Source of the DNA: Mactromeris polynyma
Taxonomy: Eukaryota; Mollusca; Bivalvia; Venerida; Mactridae
Direction of reading: 5' to 3'
Assembly (NCBI GenBank): GCA_032209605.1
Contig: JASFXZ010000010.1
Coordinates: 14,529,385 to 14,593,384, forward strand
DNA length: 64,000 nucleotides
Both the position numbers and the translations under genes were made by a program. Every line of letters begins with the position of its first letter. Position 1 is the first letter of the stretch. Below the pieces are notes generated by a model. It saw nothing but the letters and a program-made list of their open reading frames with translations. It had not been told where the DNA came from and did no database searches. Below are positions 1 to 12,000 of the stretch, piece after piece.

Positions 1-451
1 ATTGCAACAACTCATTAAGAACGATGTATTTAATGATATATTTGTGTGTTTAGGTTGCCTCTTTTAATTCACACATGCTATGGTGTAATAATCTGAGACA
101 TAAAACAATTGTTAACAATGGCATGTTTAAAATGCAGTACAAGCATTACTCAACTTGGCATGTTTGCATTAATAGTCTAACATTTTGCAAACACATACAA
201 ATCCTTCCATTGTGTAAATAATCGATAATTAAACATGTGAAAATACAGGTAAATCGTCGGTTACATCTCAGTGATTAATAAATAGAGTCAATAAAGCCCA
301 TTGGTCTCACAAGATCAAAAAGGAATGGCCAAGCAGTTCATAAGGCATCTACTACCTTAACCAAAGGGTGTCTCATAAGTCAGATGTGGCAGGTCCTTTA
401 AATAGGGGTGACACGAAAATCAATAAACACTTTTGTACATGATGTACCTAC
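1..451 (-). other. ALDH8A1-like intron 5, partial
   Basis: AT-rich sequence downstream of exon 5 on the minus strand. I see no further exon and no convincing repeat. Confidence 0.5.
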
Positions 452-522
452 CTAACTGTTGTAGGAATACATTTCTCAAGCTCAGCATCATCAAATATTA
501 CACCTGGATTCTTTCCACCAAG
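452..522 (-). CDS. ALDH8A1: ALDH8A1-like exon 5
   Basis: Short 71-nt exon. Acceptor AG occupies 524-523 and donor GT occupies 451-450. It encodes LGGKNPGVIFDDAELEKCIP TTV. It ends in phase 2, so the gene continues left of the window, where the active-site cysteine exon should lie. Confidence 0.88.
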
Positions 523-3500
523 CTTAAAAACAAGCACCAAACTATGTAAGATTACAGTTTGTCACTTTAAGGAGGAAGGCGAGAGGGCCCTTTGAGACAC
601 AAAAAATGCTTTCTATGGGGGAAATTAGGTGATTAATTACGCACAGTTGAACCTGTCTAAAGACACCACTCAGGGGAGCAGGAAAGATGGTCTCTTAAAT
701 AAGGATACAGTAAAGTTGACAAAAACATAAACATTAAGTACAATGCATTCTATTTTATATTGCGCTTATGTAGATTTTAAATGCTTCAAATGCATGGGAG
801 GAATTCAGAACGGTCGTAAAAGACAGGAGGTCGCTAGTAAAAGGCGTTTTGAAGGACAGGTTTGACTGTACATTTAGTATACAATTCTGATCCAAACCTT
901 GTATTTATCAACTAAGTGGTACAAACATGGTCAATGTTGCTGGTTTTCGACTGAATAAAAGAACAATGTTGCTGTAGGAGGATATAATAAGAGAGAATAG
1001 GGGCAACAACATACACTTTGCAAAAGGGGAATTATAGTTTATACCAAATTTTGGTCCCAAATAGGCCAAACAACTCAAAGGATTACAAGTGGTACTATCA
1101 TTTAATCTTCCCTCCTTTACTTCCACACATCCTCAGTTTTTTTAATTAAATATTTTTTTCAATAAAAATATGTTTCAACTTTACAATTGAAGTTCAAAAT
1201 TATTTAAAGCTGATGTCACCACAGTAGATTGTTATGAGTTCTCTCCCTTTATGTCATCTGGAGTTTTCTCCCTTTATCCCTTCTATAGTTTATGTACTAT
1301 ATATACATATACAAAACAAGGGATAAGGGGAGATTACTCATGACAATCCCCTGTGATCATAACAGTAAGCAATATTGAAATAGCTTGTTTAAATTCAGGA
1401 CTTGTTTGTAGATTGTAAGATATTGCATACTAGCACGAGCGTAATTGGATCAATTTTAGCGATTCATTACCTCCAGAGAAAGTTTTTTGCTGAAAGGAGC
1501 AGCAGCTATACGTAGCTTGGTTGCTGTGACGGTACCTCCAGTGAATGATATAATAGGTACATCTGGATGTTTGACAATAGCCTCACCAGCAGTAGGTCCC
1601 AAACCAAATACAAAATTGATCACGCCTGGGGGCAGACCTGGAAAAATACATAAAATAATGAAGAAAAACCACACAATCATACTGTCGGACCTCGGTTATT
1701 TGACAACCTTTTATTAGCAAATGCACTGGAACATAGTAGCTTGTAAAAACTAGATCATCACATTATCAACAAATTTGCCTTCATATAACAACTTAACACC
1801 AGGCGATTGTCACGAGTTCTGTCCCTGAATCCTGTCTGTGTATATACAATACATAGCATTAAGGGATAAAGGGAGAGAACTCGTGATAATCTCCTGTGTA
1901 CTTAACCGAATATGTCATTGTAAACTCATAATCATTTTTAGGCAACGATAAGTTACCTGCACTGTTAAACACTTCAGCCAGTTTCCATGCCGACACTGAT
2001 GTCATTTCACTGGGCTTAGCAACGATAGTATTACCAGTGATTACTGCTGGAGCAAGTTTAAACGTTAACAAATACAGCGGCAGATTCCATGGACTTATCA
2101 AGCCTGCTACACCTACAGGCATCTTGATTGTGTAGTTAAATGCATCCACAGCCTGCATCTGGCTAGACCTATAAAACAATAATAAAAAGGGTCAAAAATC
2201 ACAATGTTTAAAACAAGGTTCTGTAAATATAGAAATGTTTGCGATTACAACATTTTCCTTTTTTTAAGGTCTAATTTTCTAAAAAATATGCTAAGTAATA
2301 GTTTTGACTTTGCCTTAACAGGGCCAAAACACTCTAAAACATTGCATAAGTGTCACGTAATTAAACAAAAATCTGGAGCTGCAAAACACAAGTCAGATAT
2401 TGGTATTTCCTAAACTACCAGTAGGCGCTTTGCTGGTGTGTGGGTTGGGGAAACAAGTCATGGAAGTGACAATGCAGTATTGTAGAGTACATCTGTTTGA
2501 AGGCAATTATTCTTGGTTTTTTCATATTCATCATGGCTAAAGATGTTTTGTCAACAAAATAAGACTATAAACCTATAACGAGGCTATGATATTTGGGTTA
2601 ATTATAACAACTGCATAACATCACATTTAGTAGGCCAGTTTTGCATCGCTATCTAGTTTAATGAACACATTTTCTAGGTTCACAGTATCAATTTCTGGAA
2701 CAGTGATTCAAAAACTATGACTTTGAATGTACAGTGGTTTAAACATGTACATCATCCATTTCAATGGTCTTTTTTGTTTAACATTTTCTTAAAAGCACAG
2801 ACCTGTATACTATCAGTCTTTAAGTAAGAAGGTACTTGGAAGACTTAGAAGACATTACCAATTATTGTAAAAACTATTTACCTGTTCAGGTCATGCAAAG
2901 CACATGTGGCAAAAAATCTGAAGTTATGTACAGCTCTCGGTATATCTACTGTTTTTGAAAGCCAGAGTGGCTTCCCTTGGTCCTTGGACTCAAGATCTGC
3001 AAATTCTTCCAGACGAGATTCCAGAATTTCGGCTATCTTCATCAAAATTTTGGAGCGCTCCTGAACAGGTGTATCTGCCCAACTGAAGTCAGATTTACAG
3101 TGGCACACTTATTATGATCAAGCCTAGCCAAGGAAAATACTTCTTTTAGTACATGACTGTGTAACATGACCAAAATCAGTTAAAAAACATAGCTAATATA
3201 AAACAAAATCTTCAACAAAGGAATTTATACGTAAGAGGGGAGGGGGGAATTCTACATAATTGTAGGAGGGAAATGGGCATGAACTTAATTTGAATATTAA
3301 TAATATACAGTACCAGGGCTTAGTTTAATAATTTTTGAAATGGGTCCAGGTCTAGTGCGGTCGAGAAAATTTGTGTTTCAACTATCTTAATTGGGAAAAG
3401 ACATATGTTTAATTTACCAGATCAAACTTTATAAGAAAAAAGCCTGCAGTAGAATTATTGCCATTAGTATCATTGTGATAATTATATGTTGGATAACAAT

Positions 3501-4989
3501 TGAAGTGTTTGATATTGCACACAAAGAAAATGTTGAAATGAACTGTTTGCAAATTTCATGGATTAGATTATATAATTATGATGTACCATTAATTACATAG
3601 GCTAGCTATTCTACAGTAAAGTCCACAGAATGTGTGAAAATTCAAACTCAGTACAATAATCTGATGATGAGATTTTTTGAAAATAACCCAATTACATTAA
3701 TTGTTCCATCAATATTACTTATATTTGGCAAACTGGAATTTCTTAAGATTGAGTTAACAGTGACAATAGAAATACTTCAGATATTTCAATGTATTGCTTT
3801 AACTTCAGCATTTAGCATACCTGTCAAGTCACATACCTTGCGGGTGTCACACGCATTTTTGACCTGAATCATGCGTACGCTCATGCGCTTAGTTTTCAAA
3901 GACACACCCGTTTTCAAAAAACTTCTAGAATTTATATTTTTCAACAAAATGATCACCAAACAAAGTTGCGCTCCAATCAGCTCTAGAATCTATTGAAATT
4001 CGGTGCTTATTAATTACTGGAATGTGCTAATAATTACACTGGAACACTGTGTCAGACTGTCCTAAGCAGCGATGAAAGGCAGTTTAAAATCGGACGTTTG
4101 TTATGCACCAGTCAATTGTAACCACGGCCCCCCCCAGGTCCGGGGGTATACCGGGGATAGCGGGGGAAATGGGCCGTGTTTTACCTTCCAGGTGGCCCCG
4201 CAGTGCCGAGTGAATGCGGTGGTTTTGTTTTCGCGCCGAAAATAGCGGGGAATGGGCCTTACCTAGGATGTCCCCGGGGTGCAGGGGGCATTTGGCGGGG
4301 ATTTTACCTGCAGTTTGTCCCCGCAGGGCGGGGATTTTACCTGGGATTGGCTGGACCGAAAGTCAAAGTCCCCGCTATTCCCCGGACCTGGGGGGGCCGT
4401 GGTTACAATTGACTGGTGCATTAGGGTTTTACCTTTCCCACTAGCTATTAGGAAAAAGCTTTGTTAAGTCTTTAAATGCGATCTTTCAGGAGCTTACGGA
4501 TCCTCAGCCCGGACCCACCTGGAACCCTCATCGGCACCCTGCTTTAAAATATCAAACGTCTGGGTCAACCTGACACTTGACAGCTATGATTTAGTGATTA
4601 TGAAATAATGCATAATTATCTATACATCGATTAGGACATACAGGACAGGCTAGCCATATGGATACCGAACGACTTGACCCACTGGTCACAGACTCGCAGT
4701 CATGTTACCAGATGGTTAGGCACTGCCCTAATATTTCGGATTACATAAAAAAAACATGCATAGTGAATATTCAAAAAGTATTAAAGTACACAGAATGTCA
4801 TCAAAAAAGTTTGGTATTGTACCCATCAAATGCATTTTTCGCTGCTTGGACGGCATTCTCAACATCTGTGGCACTGCTGTCCGGAATTCTAGCCCAAACT
4901 TCCCCAGTAGAAGGGTCGAAACTGTCCAGGTATTTCTCACTATCGAAGAATTGACCATTGATATAATTCTGCACTTTTACGGTCGACAT
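452..4989 (-). CDS. ALDH8A1: ALDH8A1-like aldehyde dehydrogenase, 5' part (5 exons, runs off left edge)
   Basis: NAD-dependent aldehyde dehydrogenase. The closest family I recognise is ALDH8A1, which oxidises 2-aminomuconate semialdehyde in the kynurenine branch of tryptophan breakdown, in the cytosol. Exons in coding order: 4989-4823, 3082-2882, 2168-1957, 1637-1471, 522-452. They give 818 nt (272 codons plus 2 nt) with matching phases 2, 2, 1, 0, 2. Seen motifs: DPSTGEV near the N-terminus, ESKDQGK, NFRFFA, the substrate/NAD-fold motif GLISPWNLPLYLLT, AKPSE for cofactor binding, SFTG, and LELGGKNP, which holds the general-base glutamate of the ALDH family. The usual length is about 490 residues, so the catalytic cysteine and C-terminal half lie left of base 1. 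The start ATG (4987-4989) is the first in frame and matches the family N-terminus. Another ALDH class is possible but less likely given the DIPR..NFRFFA stretch. Confidence 0.92.
641..872. mobile_element. MITE, TIR ACAGTTGAACCTGTCT
   Basis: Imperfect inverted ends: ACAGTTGAACCTGTCT on the left and GGACAGGTTTGACTGTA on the right. Just inside the left end, ACCACTCAGGGGAGCAGG resembles, in inverse orientation, the unit of the 50-bp array at 38365-38715, so the two belong to one family. The TA..CAGT style of end suggests a pogo/Tigger-type non-autonomous element (inference). It lies in ALDH8A1 intron 4. Confidence 0.6.
1219..1356. mobile_element. Palindromic MITE family C (ends CACAGGAGAT..)
   Basis: The left half reads GAGTTCTCTCCCTTTAT and the right half carries the reverse complement (AGGGATAAGGGGAGA), around an AT-rich centre. 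The outer ends are CACAGTAGATTG and CAATCCCCTGTG. The family recurs at 1798-1900, 8748-8824, 53261-53461 and 54913-55185. Confidence 0.65.
1471..1637 (-). CDS. ALDH8A1: ALDH8A1-like exon 4
   Basis: Acceptor CAG occupies 1640-1638 and donor GT occupies 1470-1469. It encodes LPPGVINFVFGLGP, HPDVPIISFTG and KKLSLE. The last codon is the glutamate that starts the general-base motif completed by LGGKNP in exon 5. Phase 0 end. Confidence 0.94.
1679..1713 (-). repeat. Solo end of MITE family A
   Basis: About 35 bp (GTCGGACCTCGGTTATTTGA and on) match the outer end of the family A element at 47282, but the rest of the element is missing. Confidence 0.5.
1798..1900. mobile_element. Palindromic MITE family C, short copy
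   Basis: Inverted arms: GATTGTCACGAGTTCTGTCC on the left, AGAGAACTCGTGATAATCTC on the right, around an AT-rich centre. It lies in ALDH8A1 intron 3. Confidence 0.65.
1957..2168 (-). CDS. ALDH8A1: ALDH8A1-like exon 3
   Basis: Acceptor AG occupies 2170-2169 and donor GT occupies 1956-1955. It encodes VGVAGLISPWNLPLYLLT and AKPSEMTSVSAW, the Rossmann-fold part that binds NAD. It ends in phase 1. Confidence 0.94.
2882..3082 (-). CDS. ALDH8A1: ALDH8A1-like exon 2
   Basis: Acceptor CAG occupies 3085-3083 and donor GT occupies 2881-2880. It encodes WADTPVQERSKILMKIAEIL, then ESKDQGK and DIPRAVHNFRFFA, all typical of the N-terminal helical region of the family. It ends in phase 2 (AG). Confidence 0.92.
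4104..4420. mobile_element. GC-rich MITE with long TIRs and TTA target duplication
   Basis: Near-perfect terminal inverted repeats of about 37 bp: the left end starts TGCACCAGTCAATTGTAACC, the right end is its reverse complement. TTA at 4101-4103 and TTA at 4421-4423 look like a 3-bp target-site duplication, the size typical of PIF/Harbinger transposons. The interior is far more GC-rich than its surroundings, with runs of C and G. It has no transposase and sits in ALDH8A1 intron 1. Confidence 0.8.
4823..4989 (-). CDS. ALDH8A1: ALDH8A1-like exon 1
   Basis: Begins at the ATG on 4989-4987, encoding MSTVKVQNYINGQFF, and includes DPSTGEVWARIPDS. Donor GT is at 4822-4821. It ends two bases into a codon, giving ..NAFDG joined to WADTPVQERS of exon 2. 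Confidence 0.88.
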
Positions 4990-5191
4990 GTTGGTTATTA
5001 AGTTTACAGTATCTGATTAAGCTGTCAATCCCGTTAATACTTTGGATTAGAGGTCGGGCTTTGTTAAATTTCTGTTGTTCTTTTTCCACATCACTGAGCT
5101 TTAGGCATGGGTAAATCCCGTTTTTCCATACTACTCCGCGCCAAATTGGGTCAATCGTGTGCTCGTGTTTATAATCTTCATTTTCTTGCAC
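4940..5191 (-). other. Unexplained minus-strand reading frame between the genes
   Basis: An 83-codon open frame starting MQENEDYKHEHTIDPIWRG, rich in charged residues; it overlaps the ALDH8A1-like start codon in another frame. I recognise no family. It could be part of a small gene with the frame at 5275-5562, a 5' leader exon, or chance. Codon and composition evidence is too thin to decide. Confidence 0.25.
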
Positions 5192-6007
5192 AATATTGGA
5201 AAATGTAGGAAATTTTTAACGAGTACAAGTAAAACAGGTGATACACTCTAAATATTTACTCATATTTTGTGTCTTTAGTTTCTCATGACAATAATATGCT
5301 CTCGTCTAAAAATGCGTTCAGTTAATTTACAGTTGTGTATGCTTATTTCGGATAGGAAGAGATTTCGGATAGAGTTGGTTAGTTCAGCAATTGTATGGAT
5401 AATTTGGCTTGAATAGACACTGAAATTATTTTTCAATAACTTTTTGTAAGTAATGCTTATAGAATCAACACCTGCGACAATTGAACTGCTGGAACTTATC
5501 AAAGTGCAATAAATTTCATGAGTAATCACATTTATCTTGGCATCTTTCAAAGAAAACTTCATGTTCTTAAACTTTAATGAATATCTGGACCATATCTTGC
5601 AAAAACAAAAAATTAACCCATACGATTACTGGGTTCAAACATATTGTAGTTTCTTGAAATAGACTATAATTGATCTCATTTGCATATATCTTTTTAAAGC
5701 TTGGAGTTAACATTTTTGGTGTTGCTTAAAAGTATGAATTATCCCAGATGAGCTTTGTATACTCAGGCTTGTGTCATTTCAGTCCATTTTCCTATTACCT
5801 TCATTTCAAATATTTGTTTGCCACTTTATTCCCATGAAAGTTCAGGAAAATATGCCCTGTTAAGTTATGGAAGCTGAAACTAATGGTTCAAATTTGAGAG
5901 TCATGATTAAGATTGCATTCAAAATATATAAACATATTTCACCATTTATTCTCCTATAATTGAATGATTTTTGTATTGTTATTTTTGTAGCTTATTGAAG
6001 AAGAAAA
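4990..6007. promoter_or_regulatory. Head-to-head intergenic region ALDH8A1 / GTF3C1
   Basis: The two start codons point away from each other across 1,018 bp, so promoters for both genes must lie here or in leader introns. A pyrimidine-rich acceptor ending TTTTTGTAG at 5981-5990 shows that the GTF3C1 start codon sits in an exon beginning at 5991, so an untranslated first exon lies upstream. No TATA box or CpG-rich core is obvious. Confidence 0.45.
5275..5562 (-). other. Unexplained minus-strand reading frame between the genes
   Basis: A 95-codon open frame starting MKFSLKDAKINVITHEIYCT, with no recognised domain. It lies upstream of 4940-5191 on the same strand. A spliced link (for example an acceptor near 5190) is imaginable but no strong donor/acceptor pair stands out. 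Confidence 0.25.
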
Positions 6008-6065
6008 ATGGCTCTAGATCTGAAGGAGGTTTTAATTGAAGAGATTTCTCTGGAAGGTCTTGATG
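6008..6065 (+). CDS. GTF3C1: GTF3C1 exon 1 (first coding)
   Basis: Encodes MALDLKEVLIEEISLEGLDG across the junction; human GTF3C1 has the same EVALEGLDG start. The ATG is the first after the acceptor at 5990. Ends in phase 1. Confidence 0.9.
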
Positions 6066-9000
6066 GTAAAAGTTATTTAATCCCTTAATATTCATAATAT
6101 CTTATGCGCTGTGTTATTAACTTTTAATGTAGAAGAACGTGCTTGTTTTTTGGCGACAATACATGTACTAATGTAAAGCATACCAAGAACTATAAATGCA
6201 TATTTATTTTCAAAGTTGTTAATGTATGCATTTGTCGCAATATTTTAATAAAACATCTCTAAATTCCTGTATTCGGCTGATCTTTCTCTTTGTGCACCAT
6301 TTACAATTATTTCAGTAAGATGGATTACAATATTTCATGTTAAAGCCCTATTAAATTTTAATGTTCAAGTTTTAATTTTTTCATTTCAGGTATTGCCATC
6401 AATGCATTGTTTTTAAGACTACAGGAGAGAAAAGGGTTCTCTTTCAAGATTGATGACTCGTCTAAACCGTATATATGGAACTGTGTGTTGGGACTAAAGG
6501 TATTAGTTTGATTATTCAGTTTTATGGTGTCAACTAAAGTACAAGATACTGATGTAATCTAATGGTTACAGCTACAGTTGAACCTTATTCATTGGAATTC
6601 AGCAGGTCTGAGATCTTATTCCAAATAATACATGGTTTGGAATAGTCCATTTCAATTTGAGGTGCCTAAGTAAATACATCGGGACCTGATATTTATTTCG
6701 GATGATACCAAGTAATCGGATAGAAGTTTGTTAAATAAACGAGGTTCAACAGTATTTGCATTTGTTTGTATAAAGGAATTCATAGTACACAATGTACCTT
6801 CAAGAAATGTACAAAGTGTTTTAGACTGTGTGGATACTGAGCTGAGAATCATCTCCAAATCCTGGAGCAAAGAAAAGGTGATAACAGCGCTACGAACCTG
6901 ATGGCAAGATGAGGTGGGAGCCCTATGTCCCTTCTAGGGGCTAAGAGGAATAAACAATCCTGTGAATAGTAATATAGCATTGAAAATTGGTACTTCATGC
7001 ATAACACAGTGCAACCAACCCCTGCAAAGTAACACTCCTTTAAAGATGCAAAATATGGCCTCTATTCAGAGTTCTTTGCTCAACGGAGGTTGAATTGGTA
7101 CTTAATTTTTATATGAGAAAATATGTAACGTTGTTGAAAGTATGTTTTTTCTGGAGAGAGGGCTGTTCTGAGAGATTGCTTTGTGTATAATTGTGTAATG
7201 TGTGCCTATATCTCTCTTCTGTAGGACATTGACTTTTTCCGACTAGAACAACCTCGAGCAGAGCTTGTGTCATACAACAGATTTCATTATATTGACCCAG
7301 AAACCAGACACTACTTGGAAACGGTTTGTATTTCTTGTATATTATAGTCACAGCATTAGGTATTTGTCATATGATATGTTGATTGTTGGCCCTATGGTAA
7401 ATTTTATTTTTTCTAAAACTCTAAAGTAATGTGGCATAACAGATGTTAAACTTTTATTTTGTCTTAAATTCTTTGTATGTAAGGACTTTGACAGTGTATT
7501 TTTATCTGCACATGAAGGAATGACTGCATATAGACAACATGGTTGCTATTGACTCTTCTGTTTGTGAAATTCAGTCAGCCTTTATGGCAAAGGGGCATAA
7601 AGTGTTACCCCTGTTTCCGATCAATAACACTTGAAAGGATGGATGGATTCAATTCATATTGAGCACATAAGCATAGGATAATAAAATACATGTCAAGTTT
7701 AATTTCGGTTACAATTAATCAATTTTTGGAGGAGCTATGACCCTTTTTTGACTTCCGAAATTGGTTTTGTATCATAAACTCTCCAAAGGATTGGCTTGAT
7801 TCAATTCATATTGGGCACATAAGCATAAGATAAAAAAATATACGTCAAGTTCGATTTTGGTTATAAATCCACCTATTTTTGGAGGAGTTGTGGCCCTTTT
7901 ATGACTAAAAAATTGGTTTCCAATATATAGTCATTGAAAGTGTGGATGGATTGAATTTATATTGTGCACATACGAATAGGATAATAAAAGTACATGTTAT
8001 GATTGATTTGGGTTACAATCCACCTATTTTTGGAGGAGTTATGACCCTTTTTCAACTTAGATATTTGGTTTCTGATCAATAACGCTTGAATTGGTGGATG
8101 GATTCAATTCATATTGCTTCAAAATTATACAGCTTTTACAAAGAAGTATTTGCATTCTTCTGAAGAGCCAGTAATGAGGGCATCCCTGTCCTATGGACAC
8201 ATCAATATTTTCTTTTTTTTTCTTTCTAAACCAAATGAATTTTTACCAGACACGTCAGGCAGACTTTCATGTATCTTGCTCTGCTGTGTACACAGTATGT
8301 AGTTTATCTGAACAGCTGCGGTTTTTACAGGATAGTATTCCAGATGATATCTATCATGTCAAGGTTATTATGGAAGATGGTGTTTTGGGTTCATCTTCGG
8401 ATTATTACACAAGAACAAATGTGACAGATGAAGTGTTGACTGGAAAACTTTCATTCCAACAAGTCCTTGATAAGTATGAAACATCGTTTTGCTTTTACTG
8501 ATAGTGGTTTTGATTTTATAATGCAAAAGAAATTATATTGATGATATGATACCTTGTTTATAATCAGTTCTTATATCAGAATAACAATGTGCATGTATGG
8601 TGAACAATTAATGAGGCAGAGTTTCTGATTTTCTTGCACACTTGCTATGTGGCTTTGTGCGAAAAATTGATTCAAAACAGTTCAAATCCACATGATGTCA
8701 TCCCACATCATCAATTGACCATGTCATATTGCAGTGAAAAAATTATAGTATATACTCTAGAAGGGATAAAAGGAGAGAACTCTAGAAGGGATTAAGAGAG
8801 AGAACTTGTGACATCTCCTGTGAACACATCATACTTAGTAATATATACGTAATACTGACTTTATTGACAACGCCTATGTTATAATGCAAAAGATATTATA
8901 TTGATGGTATGATACATTGTTTATAATTAGCTCTTATGTTGCTGTTTGTGTATATCTAGGTATGGAAACTCCCTGGTGGTTGTTGCTGTGCAGGAAACCA

Positions 9001-12000
9001 GAGTTCGGACCCTGCTGGGACCCCATAATGATCCAAACGTCAAGTTCAAGGCTGAAGTTTATACAATCTTGGAAATGATTGGAAGGTATCTTTAATGGTT
9101 CACAACAAGTTTTCAATGACAATATGGCTTCAGTGTCTAATATTTAACATATTGTCGTCTTAGTTCTACAAACCAATAACTCAACTTTTGGTGATATTTA
9201 GACTTTGGTCCCATGTTTTTTTGTCTCAATGAGCTCTTTAAATATACCCTCTCGCCTATAGAAAAATCTAAACAAATAAATCTCAGTTCTACAAATCTGG
9301 AACTTGTTAAGAAATATTGCTATTTATATTTTTAAATGCAATTTTCTCAAAATGGCAAAAAAAGAGGTTTGGCTTTGTAGAATTGAACGGACAATATGTT
9401 CTGTATTAGAAGCCTTTGTGTGTTATCTCTAATGCCTATGGATTTGTGGTACTGATCAATTTGTGGATATAGAATTAATGCTTGTGTTGAAGTTTTTCAC
9501 CTCTGTAAGCCACATTGACTTGAAAAATATAAAGCGCAGTGTGTTAAAATGCATTTTACAACTGACGAAACTTAAGTGAGCAATATTTGCAGACTTGATT
9601 ATGTAATATCTTAAAGAGGATGTGTCGTTAACCAATGGAAACAGAGATTCCCTGAGTGTTATTTATAGACCAGCCAATCATAACTCACAAATCCATGTGA
9701 CCATAGAGGTGAAGGTCACAATATAAAATGGCTCTTGTTTTGAAAATAAAGATGTTCCCTGTTTATTTAGGGTTTAAAGCTGTAAAGAGAAGTTCATTTA
9801 GTCATACAACAAAGGTATCGGGTAGTTGAACATTTTATGTGCTTGTTCAATTCAGCATTTCAAATCTGTGAATCTAGAAGAATACTGTATAATGCACCTA
9901 TCAAATATTGCCTTGGGGGGACAATATGTCTTTTTTGGGTCTAATTCCCCTTGCTAGAGTCATGCATTTTGTCTCAATCCCGACAGTGGGAGATGGCGGG
10001 TATATTTAAAGTCAGCAGAAGTCCATTTCCTGGGACCTGAAATCATTGGCCTGACAAATTCCACCTGTCAAAAACCGTCTTCTGTCTAAAGTCCTGTGTA
10101 TCCCTGTACCCCCCCCCCCTCCCATGGTTCAAAATATTGATAAGTGCATAATTCATTCTTCACACCGCATAATTTTATACAGGGTGAAAGCCAAACTATT
10201 CTATCTACATACAAATAAAGAAGCAGATTCACTAGTTTGCTTTAAGTATCACAACTCATGGTTTCAGATCCAGGCACAATGGCATCGCATCATATGGCAA
10301 GAGTAGCTTGCTGGCACTGAAAGAATCAACAAAAACTATGTATTATTTCCTCAAGAAGCTGAGAAGGTTGAATATTGTGAAGAAACAGGTAACTTTTTTT
10401 ATGAATATCAATTTTGCAACCTTTTTTGTGCCTAATAATACTGGATATATTAAATACTGTCAGTTACATGTTATTTAATTGTGTTTATTTTGGCTGATAT
10501 TCTCAATTGGACTAGTTTGCTTCATAATTCAAGAAAAAAATCTTAAAAAATTCACCAGTTAATTTGTTAGATTTCACATGAATTGTAAGTGAGCTACAGT
10601 ACATAACATATGTCCTGGCTTACTATAACTTCCCTTTTATCAATCCAATGATGGTTGGTTTGAAAATTATTCCGATACATGTTCCTCTACAATGAATTGG
10701 TTGCGTCGAACACCCTTGTTGACTCGACCTGATTATGCAGTCCCAATTGAATTTCCTATATAAACTATATTGTTCGACTAGGTTTTCTTCGAACAGCCCA
10801 GCCTCGAACTCTCGAACCAAATATTCGGTCCCTTGATCATAAAATGCACTATTATTCGCACTTTTCGGTCGAACAATACATTTTCTCACCTCATAATCAG
10901 ATATACTGGCGAACGAGCTCAATTGTGACATGGCACGTGTTATTCACACATTGTGAAAATTGCGTGCTAACAACAAACTGCATTGATAAATTTGTTTGCA
11001 GCTGTTTGAAGATTGATTAATGCAATAATTGATGTAATTGATAAGTGTCATACGTATGGATAATTTAATTTCTATGCTGTGTAGCTTGATACTACAGTAC
11101 CAGAGACCATATAGCTGCTATTGATTCTGTATAGTTATACGTGTATATTCATTCGTTTGTTGTCTGTTGTGTTATCGAATCAAATGTATAAAAAACATGA
11201 TTTTGTTTGTATGCTTTATTATATACATTATGATTATTTATACAAGAGGTATACATTACTATAGACTTAAACACTCTTTGACAAGATATACGCGCCATAG
11301 TACGCTCGCATGCTAATTATTTCACAGCCACGGACACATTTTGTCAGTCCCTACCAGTTCGAGCCAACAGGATTCCACTGTATCATGTATTCCTTATACA
11401 TTTAGAGCATATATTTGTAAAACATTTTATTTGTTTCACCCTATTTTCAGCGCTTGGTATTGGTGAAGAAACCAAGCAATTTGAAAGTGACATGTTTTCT
11501 GTATCACCTGGACCGATTCTATGTTGAGGTGGGGAACCGACAGAGACAGGAGATTATCAATATGGCGACGTACCTCAGTGATAAACCCGAATGTATGGAG
11601 GAAGTTGTTAAAACTAAAACTGATCTGGTAAGATTACTGATCTGGTAAGATTACTGATCTGGTAAGATCACTGATCTGGTAAGATTACTGATCTGGTAAG
11701 ATTACTGATCTGGTAAGATTACTGATCTGGTAACATCTTTCGCTTGTCCAGCTGTTTTGACAGGAACAAAGCTCTTGAGTTATACTTACCTGAGAGCCGA
11801 ATATATCCATTGGTACACAAAGCCAGAGATAGATTCGTTTTGTGCATACTTCTGTAAGAAATAAAGGCCGAGCTATATCAAACACAGTATGATGTATGTT
11901 CATTTGAATTGCATTAACAAAAGAGTTTTGTTAAATTTCCCCAACACGTATACCTCAACTCTTAGTGAATTTGGCGATTGTTTTGGAAATTAAATATTTT

